From contig NC_061804.1 in assembly GCF_021462225.1 (NCBI RefSeq), positions 44,889,975 to 44,953,974 on the forward strand: 64,000 nt of DNA, in the 5' to 3' direction. Within the stretch, counting starts at the first letter, position 1. Each line of letters opens with the position of its first letter. The notes under the pieces are model-generated. The model saw only the letters and a program-made list of their open reading frames with translations, ran no database searches and was not told where the DNA came from. The stretch is from Girardinichthys multiradiatus (Eukaryota > Chordata > Actinopteri > Cyprinodontiformes > Goodeidae). Shown in pieces: positions 55,311 to 64,000 of the stretch. Both the position numbers and the translations under genes were made by a program.

Positions 55311-55689
55311 CGTTGTGAAATATTACAACTATGGTGTTCTCTAAGACTTGCCACCCCAGTAATGTCACAAATTGCTCGCCAAGTGTTAAATTACCTTACA
55401 CCTGTCTCTGAATAATGCTCATACCACTTTGTATTAGCTAAGTTACCGTAAATTAGAAAGACAACATGTTTTTAGTGGGAAAAGCCATGTACATTGTAGC
55501 TACGCAGGCTAATGCTAACCAACCAATAGGCAGAGGTTGAGCCCTGAAGACACAGTCCCTCCTCATTTGCATAATGAGGCAGAAATACATAAAAAGGAGA
55601 GGCCGAAATGTAAAAAGGAGCAACAGAAATAAATAGAATAGAAGAAATAAAAAGAGTAAAAAAATACAAAGGAAGAAATAAACAGTAAT
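55311..55689. other. Unassigned DNA
   Basis: No feature recognised; A-rich near 55590-55690. Confidence 0.5.
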
Positions 55690-56132
55690 ATGTTTGCTTT
55701 TTGTTTTTTTGTTTTTTTTAACCGTGTCCTGTCCGGCAGAGTAGCGCTAAAAATTGTTGTCTGAGTGCCAAGAAAATGCCCAACAGATTTACTTTCACAA
55801 GTGGACCATTACAGCTAATGCTTCAAAGCTCTGCTTGATATTTTTAAAAGAAACTTTGTTACAAACTGCTTTGGCATTATTTCAGTTGTTACGGACACAA
55901 AGACAGAAATGAAATGGAAAAAAAGAAGCACGAAAGAGAGATGGGGGGGCAAAAAGGAAAAGGGGAGAGAAGGAGAATAGAATGGAGGAAAGAAAGAAGG
56001 ATGAAGAGAATACAAAATAGAACCCTGCATGCTTCTACACCTGCAGTAACATTCATATTACCAGCTTTTTTACCGAAAAGTGCCCGGTACTTATCAAAGC
56101 AAGACGCATTTAGTGGAAAATGCGGCTCAATA
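55690..56132 (-). repeat. GC-rich dispersed repeat, copy 2, poly(A)-side part
   Basis: The inverse of 25345-25784 with the same order of blocks (TTGCCxxGACAGGAC side, A-run at 55698-55720 as T-run). It joins 57748-58500 across the inserted Tc1 element. Confidence 0.75.
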
Positions 56133-57747
56133 TACAGGTCCTTCTCAAAATATTAGCATATTGTGATAAAGTTAATTATTTTCCATAATGTCATAATGAA
56201 AATTTTACATTCATATATTTTAGATTCATTGCACACTAACTGAAATATTTTAGGTCTTTTATTGTCTTAATACGGATGATTTTGGCATACAGCTCATAAA
56301 AACCCAAAATTCCTATCTCACAAAATTAGCATATTTCATCCGACCAATAAAAGAAAAGTGTTTTTAATACAAAAAACGTCAACCTTCAAATAATCATGTA
56401 CAGTTATGCACTCAATACTTGGTTGGGAATACTTTTGCTGAAATGACTGCTTCAATGAGGCGTGGCATGGAGGCAATCAGCCTGTGGCACTGCTGAGGTC
56501 TTATGGAGGCCCAGGATGCTTCGATAGCGGCCTTTAGCTCATCCAGAGTGTTGGGTCTTGAGTCTCTTAACGTTCTCTTCACAATATCCCACAGATTCTC
56601 TATGGGGTTCAGGTCAGCAGAGTTGGCAGGCCAATTGAGCACAGTGATACCATGGTCAGTAAACCATTTACCAGTGGTTTTGGCACTGTGAGCAGGTGCC
56701 AGGTCGTGCTGAAAAATGAAATCTTCATCTCCATAAAGCTTTTCAGCAGATGGAAGCATGAAGTGCTCCAAAATCTCCTGATAGCTAGCTGCATTGACCC
56801 TGCCCTTGATAAAACACAGTGGACCAACACCAGCAGCTGACATGGCACCCCAGACCATCACTGACTGTGGGTACTTGACACTGGACTTCTGGCATTTTGG
56901 CATTTCCTTCTCCCCAGTCTTCCTCCAGACTCTGGCACCTTCATTTCCGAATGACATGCAGAATTTGCTTTCATCCGAAAAAAAGTACTTTGGACAACTG
57001 AGCAACAGTCCAGTGCTGCTTCTCTGTAGCCCAGGTCAGGCGCTTCTGCCGCTGTTTCTGGTTCAAAAGTGGCTTGACCTGGGGAATGCGGCACCTGTAG
57101 CCCATTTCCTGCACACGCCTGTGCACGGTGGCTCTGGATGTTTCTACTCCAGACTCAGTCCACTGCTTCCGCAGGTCCCCCAAGGTCTGGAATCGGCCCT
57201 TCTCCACAATCTTCCTCAGGGTCCGGTCACCTCTTCTCATTGTGCAGCGTTTTCTGCCACACTTTTTCCTTCCCACAGACTTCCCACTGAGGTGCCTTGA
57301 TACAGCACTCTGGGAACAGCCTATTCGTTCAGAAATTTCTTTCTGTGTCTTACCCTCTTGCTTGAGGGTGTCAATAGTGGCCTTCTGGACAGCAGTCAGG
57401 TCGGCAGTCTTACCCATGAATGGGGTTTTGAGTGATGAACCAGGCTGGGAGTTTTAAAGGCCTCAGGAATCTTTTGCAGGTGTTTAGAGTTAACTCGTTG
57501 ATTCAGATGATTAGGTTCATAGCTCGTTTAGAGACCCTTTTAATGATATGCTAATTTTGTGAGATAGGAATTTTGGGTTTTCATGAGCTGTATGCCAAAA
57601 TCATCCGTATTAAGACAATAAAAGACCTGAAATATTTCAGTTAGTGTGCAATGAATCTAAAATATATGAATGTTAAATTTTCATCATGACATTATGGAAA
57701 ATAATGAACTTTATCACAATATGCTAATATTTTGAGAAGGACCTGTA
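56133..57747 (-). mobile_element. Tc1/mariner transposon, copy B, full length
   Basis: 1611 bp (56135-57745) with TA on both sides and 200-bp inverted repeats (56135-56334 and 57546-57745). It is the same family as 3225-4558 but without the 281-bp deletion. It inserted into the GC-rich repeat at a TA, splitting it cleanly. Confidence 0.95.
56412..57417 (-). pseudogene. Tc1 transposase with one frameshift (copy B)
   Basis: The ATG at 57417 opens MGKTADLTAVQKATIDTLKQ, with two helix-turn-helix parts (ERIGCSQSAVSRHLSGKS, then GDLRKQWTESGVETSRATVH) separated by a basic GRKKCGRKR linker. The DDE domain follows in the next frame: FSDESKF, QHDLAPAHSAK, NPIENLWD. The only break seen is a seventh T in a six-T run (56978-56984), just before the first catalytic D. 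The two frames meet the expected length of about 335 codons. It could be a sequencing or assembly slip. Confidence 0.93.
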
Positions 57748-58500
57748 TATCTGTTAACACCTGAATCTAAACACCTGTGGGTCTGAGTGTGAGCGCGTTT
57801 GTGCATACAAGGTTCCTCCATACAAATATGCAATAGTGAGTGTGAGGTGCCACAGACCTGCCCCCTGGACCCCGGACAGATACGGCGGAGATAAGACCCA
57901 CAGACATCCAATGGCCCCCCAGAGCACAGGAACCCCAGGAGGACCTCCGCCGGGACTACCGAAACCCCCCCAGAGAAGAGCAGGGGCGAGTGCCAGGGGA
58001 ACCACCCAGCAGCCACAGTGCAGAAGCCCCATGGAGCTGCAGCGAAGAGCCCACATTCCCCGCCGGCGGCCGTCTACGCCAGAGTAGATCCAGCCATGGA
58101 CCCAGAAACCTGAGACCCCGGGACATATCACTCCCCAAGCAGATGCCCAACAGAGCCCAGGGGTCCAGGCCTCGGCAAGCAGCCACCAGGACTGACCCAG
58201 CACACACCAAAGCACCCAGCCCCGGATACCGAGAACCACAAGTACGCCGGCGGGCAGAGACACCAACCACCGGAAGGTAGTGTAGCGGGGAGGGAATAGG
58301 CCCCGAATTTGATGGAGGGTCCTAAACTGATCCAGGAGAGGAAGTAGCCCAAGACCCAACCTGACACAAAAACAGGCACACGCAGGCACAATCAAACATT
58401 CCCACCCTCATGTGTACACATAAAGACACTCACACCCATGCACCCAACATAAAGACAAACAACAATGGACGTCGTAAACTCACTCACACTCCCCATACAT
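57748..58500 (-). repeat. GC-rich dispersed repeat, copy 2, GC-rich part
   Basis: The inverse of the GC-rich half of 24006-25784, e.g. GTGTTTAGATTCAGGTGTTA, GGTCCAGGGG and TTGCATATTT blocks. A 213-codon minus frame here has no domain and mirrors the repeat's composition, so it is not called. Confidence 0.7.
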
Positions 58501-58819
58501 TATTACAAAGGTGAATAAACAAAGAAGCTAATTAAAAGAGATATACATTTATGCCTCATCGTATAATTTAATTACTGCCTACATTTATTTATTTACTGTA
58601 TTTTTGTGCATTTAATTGTATGCTTATTTATTTATTGAGCATTTATATATTTCTGTATTTATTTTTAAATATGTCAGAGTTGGTCCTCCATACAATTAAG
58701 GGGTGAAAGGCATTAGATAGAGAAATATCAGTTACAGTTCTACTTGGCAAAGGTGAAAAAAAAAGCTTTGGTCAGAAAATAAAGGAATAGTTTGGCAGAA
58801 AATATGGGATAAATATCAG
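58501..58819. other. AT-rich spacer
   Basis: Contains ATTTATTT runs; no gene. Confidence 0.55.
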
Positions 58820-59310
58820 AAAGGCAGGGGTTATAACAAAATACAAAAATCCATAAAAATAAAGCTATAAAGACAGGAACAGAAGTAAGAAAACAACAAT
58901 AACAAGAATGAACAGGCAATGCGTTGTAACACTTTATTTAAAATATGTAAAAGGAATAATGACAATTGCCAAAAATTTGGTGTTAAAGAAAACTGAACAA
59001 ATATTACTACACTGTGCATTATATTCTCAAGAAAGGTGAAGGTTATATGATAAAGTTTGGGAAAGTATGGCACACATGGGATTTAGCAAGGTTACCTGGC
59101 TTCGAAGGAATTTAAGACGTCAGGGGGGCACCGTTAAATTTTTACAAGACACAGGAATAATAAATATAATTATATTATATGACATAAAAGATCTAGAAAC
59201 GTGATGTTACACACTCTTGTACAGTAGGTGGCGGTATGCACCTCAATGTCGTTTGCTATCCGCTATAATCCGAGAGAAGAAAAAACAGATGCAGAAGAAA
59301 AAAAAAAAAA
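58820..59310 (+). mobile_element. I-clade LINE 3' end
   Basis: Degraded C-terminal coding motifs (frames with WESMAHMGFSKVTWL near 59075 and FLQDTGIINI near 59145) are followed by TAGGTGGCGGTATGCACCTC and GAGAGAAGAAAAAAC, the I-clade 3' UTR and GAA/A tail. The same UTR abuts ska2 on the minus strand at 34601-34710. Confidence 0.65.
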
Positions 59311-60329
59311 GACGTCAGCAAGAACTAAGATCAAGTCTCTCTCTAAGGAAATTAGGTAATTTTTTTAACTTAATCTTGTACGTTTTTTGCGCAGCTTCTT
59401 TAACTTCCGTTATGTCTTTAATCTCAGTAGGTGACAGATTTGATGCTGACCCCAGCGCTGGAAAAGACACTATTGTCGCTTTTGACTGTTAAACCGAAAC
59501 TGTTTCCCGACAGTTTATTGTAATGATCGGTCAGAACCCATATCACGGTTTATGATATGCTGCTTTTTACGTGGGTGCTTCATTCCGGTAGGTTTGGTGG
59601 TTGCTGCGGTTACAATCTTGTACGAAACTGAAAGAAACCGTAGAGCTGCCATCTTCAATACAAAGAGGTAGGACAGTGGGCTACTTAACACCCCGTCTCG
59701 TAACCAGACAACAGCGATACGTTTTTGTTTGCTTGTATTTTTCATCGCCCCTGTGTTTTATGTGTTGTTGAATATTTGCATTATCTATTGGGATCAATAT
59801 TCATTAAAATGTTTGGTTGTGACCAAAGATGTACCTTTTGATGAGGGTGACACGGGCACATGTAATACTATAATTGAATAGATGACAGCATTTCCTTTGT
59901 AGGCAGGATTGCTTTCAAGATACAGATTTAAAAATATGAAAACTTAGAAGTTTGGTTCTGATAGAAAATGACTCAAGCTTCTACCAAAAAACCCAATTTT
60001 AAGGGTTTATCCTTTTGGAAAAAAATTACCTTTTAACTCAAATTTCCTTGTGAAACATTGTTTATACCTCAGTAATTTATCGAAAAACTTTTTTGGCATT
60101 AAAGAAATCAAACTATTGTTAAAATTGCTGGCAATTTTGTGCATGTCTCCAATGTACTTTTGATCATGCCATTCGCTATGCCATTTTCATCGAAAACCTT
60201 TTCAGCAATTACAAAAGCGTTTGATTGCTGTACTTCTAGTTTTTTTCATCAATTATTGACAATGCAATACAAATTTTCTGGCCAGCCATATTTATGTTAA
60301 AATTGTGTATGCAGCTCAAAAAACTACAA
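59311..60329. other. Unassigned DNA
   Basis: No motif-bearing frame. Nothing that decides a promoter or exon. Confidence 0.5.
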
Positions 60330-60592
60330 AATTGTGAAAAAGTTTAATATATTTTGTCAGTCATTCAGAACATGAAACTTAACAGGAAACACATAGTGAA
60401 ATATTTCAACCCTTTATTTTATGTAATATTGAGGATTACAGCAATTTAAAAACCCTAAATACTGGGTCTCAAAAATTAGAATATTGTACAAGATCAATAA
60501 GAAAGTATATTTCAAACAGAAATTTCAAGGTTCTGAAAAGTACATTCTTTTCTATGCACTCAATACTTTGTTGGACTTCGTTCTGCATGAAT
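60330..60592 (-). mobile_element. Third Tc1 family, left part
   Basis: CTCAAAAATTAGAATATTGT is a Tc1-type terminal word (compare CTCAAAATATTAGCATATTG of the other family). ATGCACTCAATACTTTGTTGG corresponds to the transposase C-terminus region of that family. It continues at 61399 after a later insertion. Confidence 0.6.
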
Positions 60593-60701
60593 GAGGGGTT
60601 TTCATTGACGTCACCGAAGTCGAAGCCTCACTTCCGGTCCGCCATCTTAGGTGTCTCTGTATTGCTTCACGCTTTTCACAACATTGCATACGTTTTCGAC
60701 C

Positions 60702-60905
60702 ATGGATAAGTATCTAGAGTCGTTACAGCCTCCTGATGAGTACCTCAAGAAAATTGTGGTCATCAACAAAGTGGATCCATATGTACTTCCTGTCGTTTTG
60801 TTTAGCGCAAATCAGGACGATTGGGGGCACAATTATTTTTTTAAAGTCACAACAAAGGCAAAAATCCATAATAACTTCAATATTGAATTCTATTGGATAA
60901 TTACA
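60702..60905 (+). pseudogene. First-exon fragment of a SWIM/YqaJ-type transposon protein
   Basis: The ATG at 60702 opens MDKYLESLQPPDEYLKKIVV, then NKVDPYVLP. I recall this N-terminal pattern (a YLESL start, then a DPYxL motif) from fish transposon-linked proteins with SWIM and YqaJ-nuclease domains. Only the first exon-sized part is here; no SWIM or nuclease motif is in the window. Confidence 0.4.
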
Positions 60906-61185
60906 TAATAGGTATATTACTAGATAATACATTCACAGTATAACAGTAAAGGTGAACTGCAGCCTAAATCTAGCTGGTCAAGGCGTGAGAGAGCAGCTTA
61001 CAAAGGTAGGTCACAGCGCTGAGTGCTGTAGACAAACATTATTTATATACCTGTCACAAAATGTGCACTGCACACTCGGTTGTGAATGAGGTTCAAGCCG
61101 TCCAAATCCTCATTGGATATCCAATTCAGCCACAGTAGTCAATGTTGTGTACTTAGAGTTTTTGTTTCCTCGCACTGATTTTCTA

Positions 61186-61266
61186 TCAGTGTGGCAGATG
61201 AGAGAATGAACACTGGTCTTGACCACCACGCGCAGCACAACCCACAATTAAGCAAGTTTTCCCCAT
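61186..61266 (-). pseudogene. THAP zinc-finger N-terminal fragment
   Basis: The ATG at 61266 opens MGKTCLIVGCAARGGQDQCS with FSHLP and a stop after 26 codons. C-x4-C followed by an F-x-x-L-P motif is how THAP domains begin; the later C-x2-H half and AVPTIF-type end are missing. THAP domains bind DNA and are common in transposases. Confidence 0.55.
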
Positions 61267-61398
61267 AGTTAAATGGATGGTCCGGAGTTTTGCTTCACTG
61301 ATCAGGCTAAAACAATGAAAACAGGCTGCATCTCCCACCCAAGATGGCGATTGCAAAGTGCGGTCATGTGACCGCAACGTCATGTGAAAACCCGCCAT

Positions 61399-61745
61399 TA
61401 CAGCCTGTTTTAAGGTGTTATGGAAACTCATGTTGCTTTGATAGTGGCCTTCAAGTCATTTGCTGTGTTGTGTCAGGTGTCGGGTGTATTTTCTTATTAA
61501 CAATACTCCACAGATTCTCCTTGGGGTTAAGGTCAGGCCAGTCAAAGCACAGTAACTCCATGGTCATTAAAATCCACTTCTGCAAACTACCTTTTGTAGC
61601 TTGGGCAGGTACCAAGTCCTGCTTGAAAATGAAATTAGCCTCTCTAAAAAGCCTAACAGTAGAATGAAGCCTGAAGTGCTTTAAAATTTGCTGGTAGATA
61701 GCTGCGTTGACTGTGGACTTCATATTGTAGAGCAACATGCTGCCA
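61399..61745 (-). pseudogene. Third Tc1 family, transposase fragment
   Basis: The minus frame reads MKSTVNAAIYQQILKHFRLH, ANFIFKQDLVPAQATKGS and WPDLNPKENLWSIVNKKIH. The QD and NPxEN catalytic blocks are recognisable, although H of PAHS is replaced and a short segment before PDLNP is lost. The copy is dead and lacks its N-terminal half, where a SINE follows. Confidence 0.8.
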
Positions 61746-61750
61746 CTTTG

Positions 61751-61998
61751 GGGCGACTGTGGCTCAGTAGGAAGAGTAGTCGTCTTGCAATCAGAAGGTT
61801 GTGGGTTTGAATCCAGCTTCCTCCTGCCATAGGTTGATGTGACCATGGGCAAGGCACTTAACCTCAAGTTGCCTACCGATCTGCGTATCGGTGTATGAAT
61901 GTGTGAGCGTTAGTGAGTGCAATTGGGTGAATGTTGCTCTAGTGTAAAGCACTTTGAGCAGTCTGTATGACTGGAAAAGCATTATATAAGTTCAGTCC
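61751..61998 (+). repeat. tRNA-derived SINE with intact pol III boxes
   Basis: Box A TGGCTCAGTAGG (61760-61771) and box B GGTTTGAATCC (61804-61814) both fit the consensus and are spaced as in a tRNA. The body and an L2-like tail (AAAGCACTTTGAGCAG, GCATTATATAAGTTCA) follow. It would be transcribed by RNA polymerase III and moved by an L2-type LINE. Confidence 0.85.
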
Positions 61999-62546
61999 AT
62001 TTACCATGTTGGAGTCGTTCTGTTTCTTCCATTCTGATTCATTATTTTTAAAAACTTTAATTTCTCCTTTTCTTCCTGAAACATTGCTTTTTGTGAGCGA
62101 TTATTCCTACTGGTATGCATCCGGATTGATTTTTGCTGTTCCTTTTTGACTTTTGCATGTCTGTTATGATTTGTAACCATAGTACCATAGTTGTTTTGTT
62201 TTTTTTTTCAACTGAGAGCGGCTAATTAACAACTCAAAAGCTCAAACAGTACCACAACTACAGCCCAGAATCCCAGGTTAGCTGAAAAGGATGCACTGTG
62301 GACGCAGAGCAGGAGCAAAGAGGAGAGAGACAAGGAGGAAGGTTCTAGCTGTCCCTTCCATCAATCATAATGGGCAAGGTGGGATCTTTGGCAAGTAAAT
62401 TGGGTTAACTCCAAGCCCTAACAAGGACCCAGCCACAGTATCTGGAATGCAGTACTGTGTTTCACTGAGACATGCAGGATCATATCCCAGACTTCAACAT
62501 CTCTCTGCCAGGCTTTCTGACCATATGAGCAGACAGAGATTTTTTT
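61999..62546 (+). mobile_element. 5' fragment of CR1/Rex-like LINE
   Basis: From about 62200 it matches 13790-14135 of the larger copy (CTGAGAGCGGCTAATTAAC, GACGCAGAGCAGGAGCAAAG, AGGACCCAGCCACAGTATCT, TTTCACTGAGACATG). It stops in the endonuclease at GACAGAGA and a T-run. Shifts are present; no product. Confidence 0.75.
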
Positions 62547-62548
62547 TT

Positions 62549-62935
62549 TTTGTTGTAAATTTTATTTACATCAAAATTGCAGGGTGGCGCAGTTGGTAGC
62601 ACTGTTGCCTTACAGTAAGAAGGGCCTGGGTTCAAGGGTCTTTCTGCATGGAGTTTACATGTTCTCCTCGTGCATGCGTGGGTTCTCTCTGGGTACCCCG
62701 GCTTCCTCCCACAGTCCAAAGACATGCCTGTTAGGTTGATTGGTCTCTCTAAATTGGTGTGTGAATGAGTGTGTGCATGGTTGTTTGTGTGTTGCCCTGC
62801 GACAGACTGGCGACCTGTCCAGCGTGTACTCTGCCTCCCGCCCATAGACTGCCGAAGATGTGCACCAGCTTCCCAGCGACCCACTATGGAAGAAGCGGTA
62901 TAGAAAATGACTTACTCATTTTATTTATTCAATTA
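62549..62935 (+). repeat. Second tRNA-derived SINE
   Basis: Box A TGGCGCAGTTGG (62585-62596) is perfect; box B GGTTCAAGGGTC (62629-62640) is mutated. The body has TGGAGTTTACATGTTCTCC, CCGGCTTCCTCCCACAGTCC and CGACAGACTGGCGACCTGTC, a widespread fish SINE body, and ends GGTATAGAAAATGA. Confidence 0.82.
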
Positions 62936-64000
62936 CAGGTAAAATGGCATGTAATACAGCATAAACAGTTTTTTTCCTCTATAATAAGACTCAAGGCTCC
63001 TTCCCAAAAATCTTCAGAAAAGTTTGGATGGAGTTCTGCCTCCCAGGCTATCTTGATTTTACTTAAAACAGATCTGTCAGATGGGGACAATAGGACGTTA
63101 TATAAAAATGAACTTGAGAGTGCCTTAGCTTTGAGAGCTAGGTCTATCCTGCTGGGTGTTGGAATGTGTGAAAAAGAAGCTAAATGTGTTTTTGCAAAGT
63201 TATGCAGTTGAAAGTAATGGAAAAAATCTGATCTGTGCAAGTGAAAAGCAGAAACTAGTTGGTAAAAGCTGGCAAATAAGTCATTGATGTACAAGTCCCT
63301 CAGTTTGCGCAAACCTTTGTTTTCTATGATAGTCCAGCGAGGATCATTATTTGGTGGAATGAAAAGATGGTTATTTCAAATGGGGGTTGCTAGAGCAGGG
63401 GACAACCTGTCAAAGTGTCGCCTTGTTTGGGCCCAGAATTTGTGCAGCACATTCATGGCATGTGCTGATACTGTTATGGGCAGGTACTAAACAGGGGCAA
63501 TTGTTGGGATAAGTGTTTTGTCTAGCATAAACTAATCAAGATGAGAAAATGTGTGGTGTTCATAAGAGAAGAAAGAGTATTGTCTCATTTCATGGACGGG
63601 AAATTCTCCAAGGGTCCACAAATCCAAATTTATCCATACAAGCAGCAAGTGTGTCTAAATTTGGAATAGAGGTCAGCAGTAAAATTATAAAGTTGTGATC
63701 ATCCCAGTTTGGAGCATATACTGAGACAAAGATTACATGTTTTTCATAAAGCACACCTGTTACAATAACATAAGGCCCATTTTAGTCCAAGATTATTTTC
63801 TCTCGTTTGAAATGTGCATTTTTCCTGACTGCGACTCTTGTTTTAAGGTTAAATTTGGAGTGGAAGATGTGGTCAATCCAAGACCTGTTTAATTTGTGAT
63901 GGTCGGAGTTACAGAGATGTGTCTTTGTAACTCCGACATTATTTCAGCATTACGATTTTTGATGTAAGTCATAACTTTTGTACGTTTAAGAGCACCAATA
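62936..64000 (-). mobile_element. Fish L1 LINE ORF2 with the RT deleted
   Basis: From the right edge the minus strand shows L1 endonuclease motifs: TYIKNRNAEI (about 63965), SDHHKLNRSWIDHIFHSKFN (about 63905-63850), VIVTGVLYEKHVIFVSVYAP (about 63765-63710) and YLPITVSAHA where SDHAP is usual (about 63485-63460). Directly after this comes the far C-terminal part: FDRLSPALATP, KGLRKLRDLYINDLFASFYQ and KIKIAWEAELHPNFSEDFWE (63320-62990). All RT motifs are absent, so an internal deletion joins the two. The 5' end lies right of the window. Confidence 0.8.

Larger units (their letters stand above)
60593..61398. mobile_element. Small DNA transposon carrying two opposed exon fragments (THAP and SWIM-type)
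   Basis: The ends GGGGTTTTCATTGACGTCAC and, inverted, GGGTTTTCACATGACGTTGC form inverted repeats around 806 bp. Both ends carry a GCCATCTT word followed by G/T-rich text. The element splits a dead Tc1 copy. Inside are one exon on each strand, pointing toward each other. Confidence 0.6.

Noticed and set aside
57754..58395. 213-codon minus-strand open frame
   Set aside because: It lies in the GC-rich repeat, shows no domain, and the matching copy at 24006-25320 has the frame broken. The length follows from low stop frequency in GC-rich DNA.
59400..59760. Possible promoter or first exon of a neighbour gene such as PRR11
   Set aside because: The thought came from mammalian gene order; no PRR11-like peptide or clear exon could be read.
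61760..61814. Possible tRNA gene
   Set aside because: Box A and B are intact but the acceptor stem and anticodon arm do not fit, and an L2-type SINE body follows.

Overview
This is nuclear DNA from a teleost fish. The one host gene I can name is ska2, a vertebrate kinetochore gene, on the minus strand. Most of the rest is a dense, nested collection of fish-type transposable elements: L2 with an ORF1 esterase, CR1/Rex-like, Rex3/RTE, I-clade with RNase H and fish L1 non-LTR elements; Ty1/copia and endogenous-retrovirus-like LTR elements; Tc1/mariner and hAT transposons; MITEs and tRNA-derived SINEs. There are no bacterial-style operons, no CRISPR and no genuine tRNA or rRNA genes.

Layout. Positions 1-1688 hold a decayed copia pol. 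Ska2 exon 3 is at 2428-2604 (a possible last exon lies at 2157-2236), exon 2 at 30832-30924 and exon 1 at 34568-34600, all minus strand. Intron 2 is therefore about 28.2 kb. It holds a Tc1 copy (3225-4558), nested LINEs (5215-7558), LTR-like and L2 3' sequences (8640-11275), a CR1/Rex-like LINE (13566-16757), a second Tc1 family (17635-18775), an L2 element (19198-24005), a GC-rich repeat (24006-25784), a Rex3 tail and a hAT remnant. Intron 1 holds an I-clade LINE. Another I-clade LINE ends directly in front of the ska2 start codon, and its reading frame stays open into ska2.

Right of ska2 lie a CR1/Rex-like 3' end, a 5' LTR-gag-pro-partial pol retrovirus remnant (36423-41102, minus), a long non-coding repeat, a minisatellite (43376-43940), a second L2 copy (minus), a Rex3 element, and an LTR with a tRNA-Tyr primer site. 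A HECT-like gene fragment (+) then meets an integrase-core gene fragment (-) at 52.3-54.7 kb. Further right are a second copy of the GC-rich repeat split by a longer Tc1 copy (56133-57747), an I-clade 3' end, a small THAP-bearing transposon inside a dead Tc1, two SINEs and an internally deleted L1 at the right edge.

Functionally, only ska2 looks like a live host gene. Nearly all element ORFs are broken by stops, frameshifts or truncation. The least damaged is the Tc1 copy at 56133-57747, whose transposase carries a one-base homopolymer frameshift. Family names rest on recognised protein motifs and remembered family features, not on a database search.
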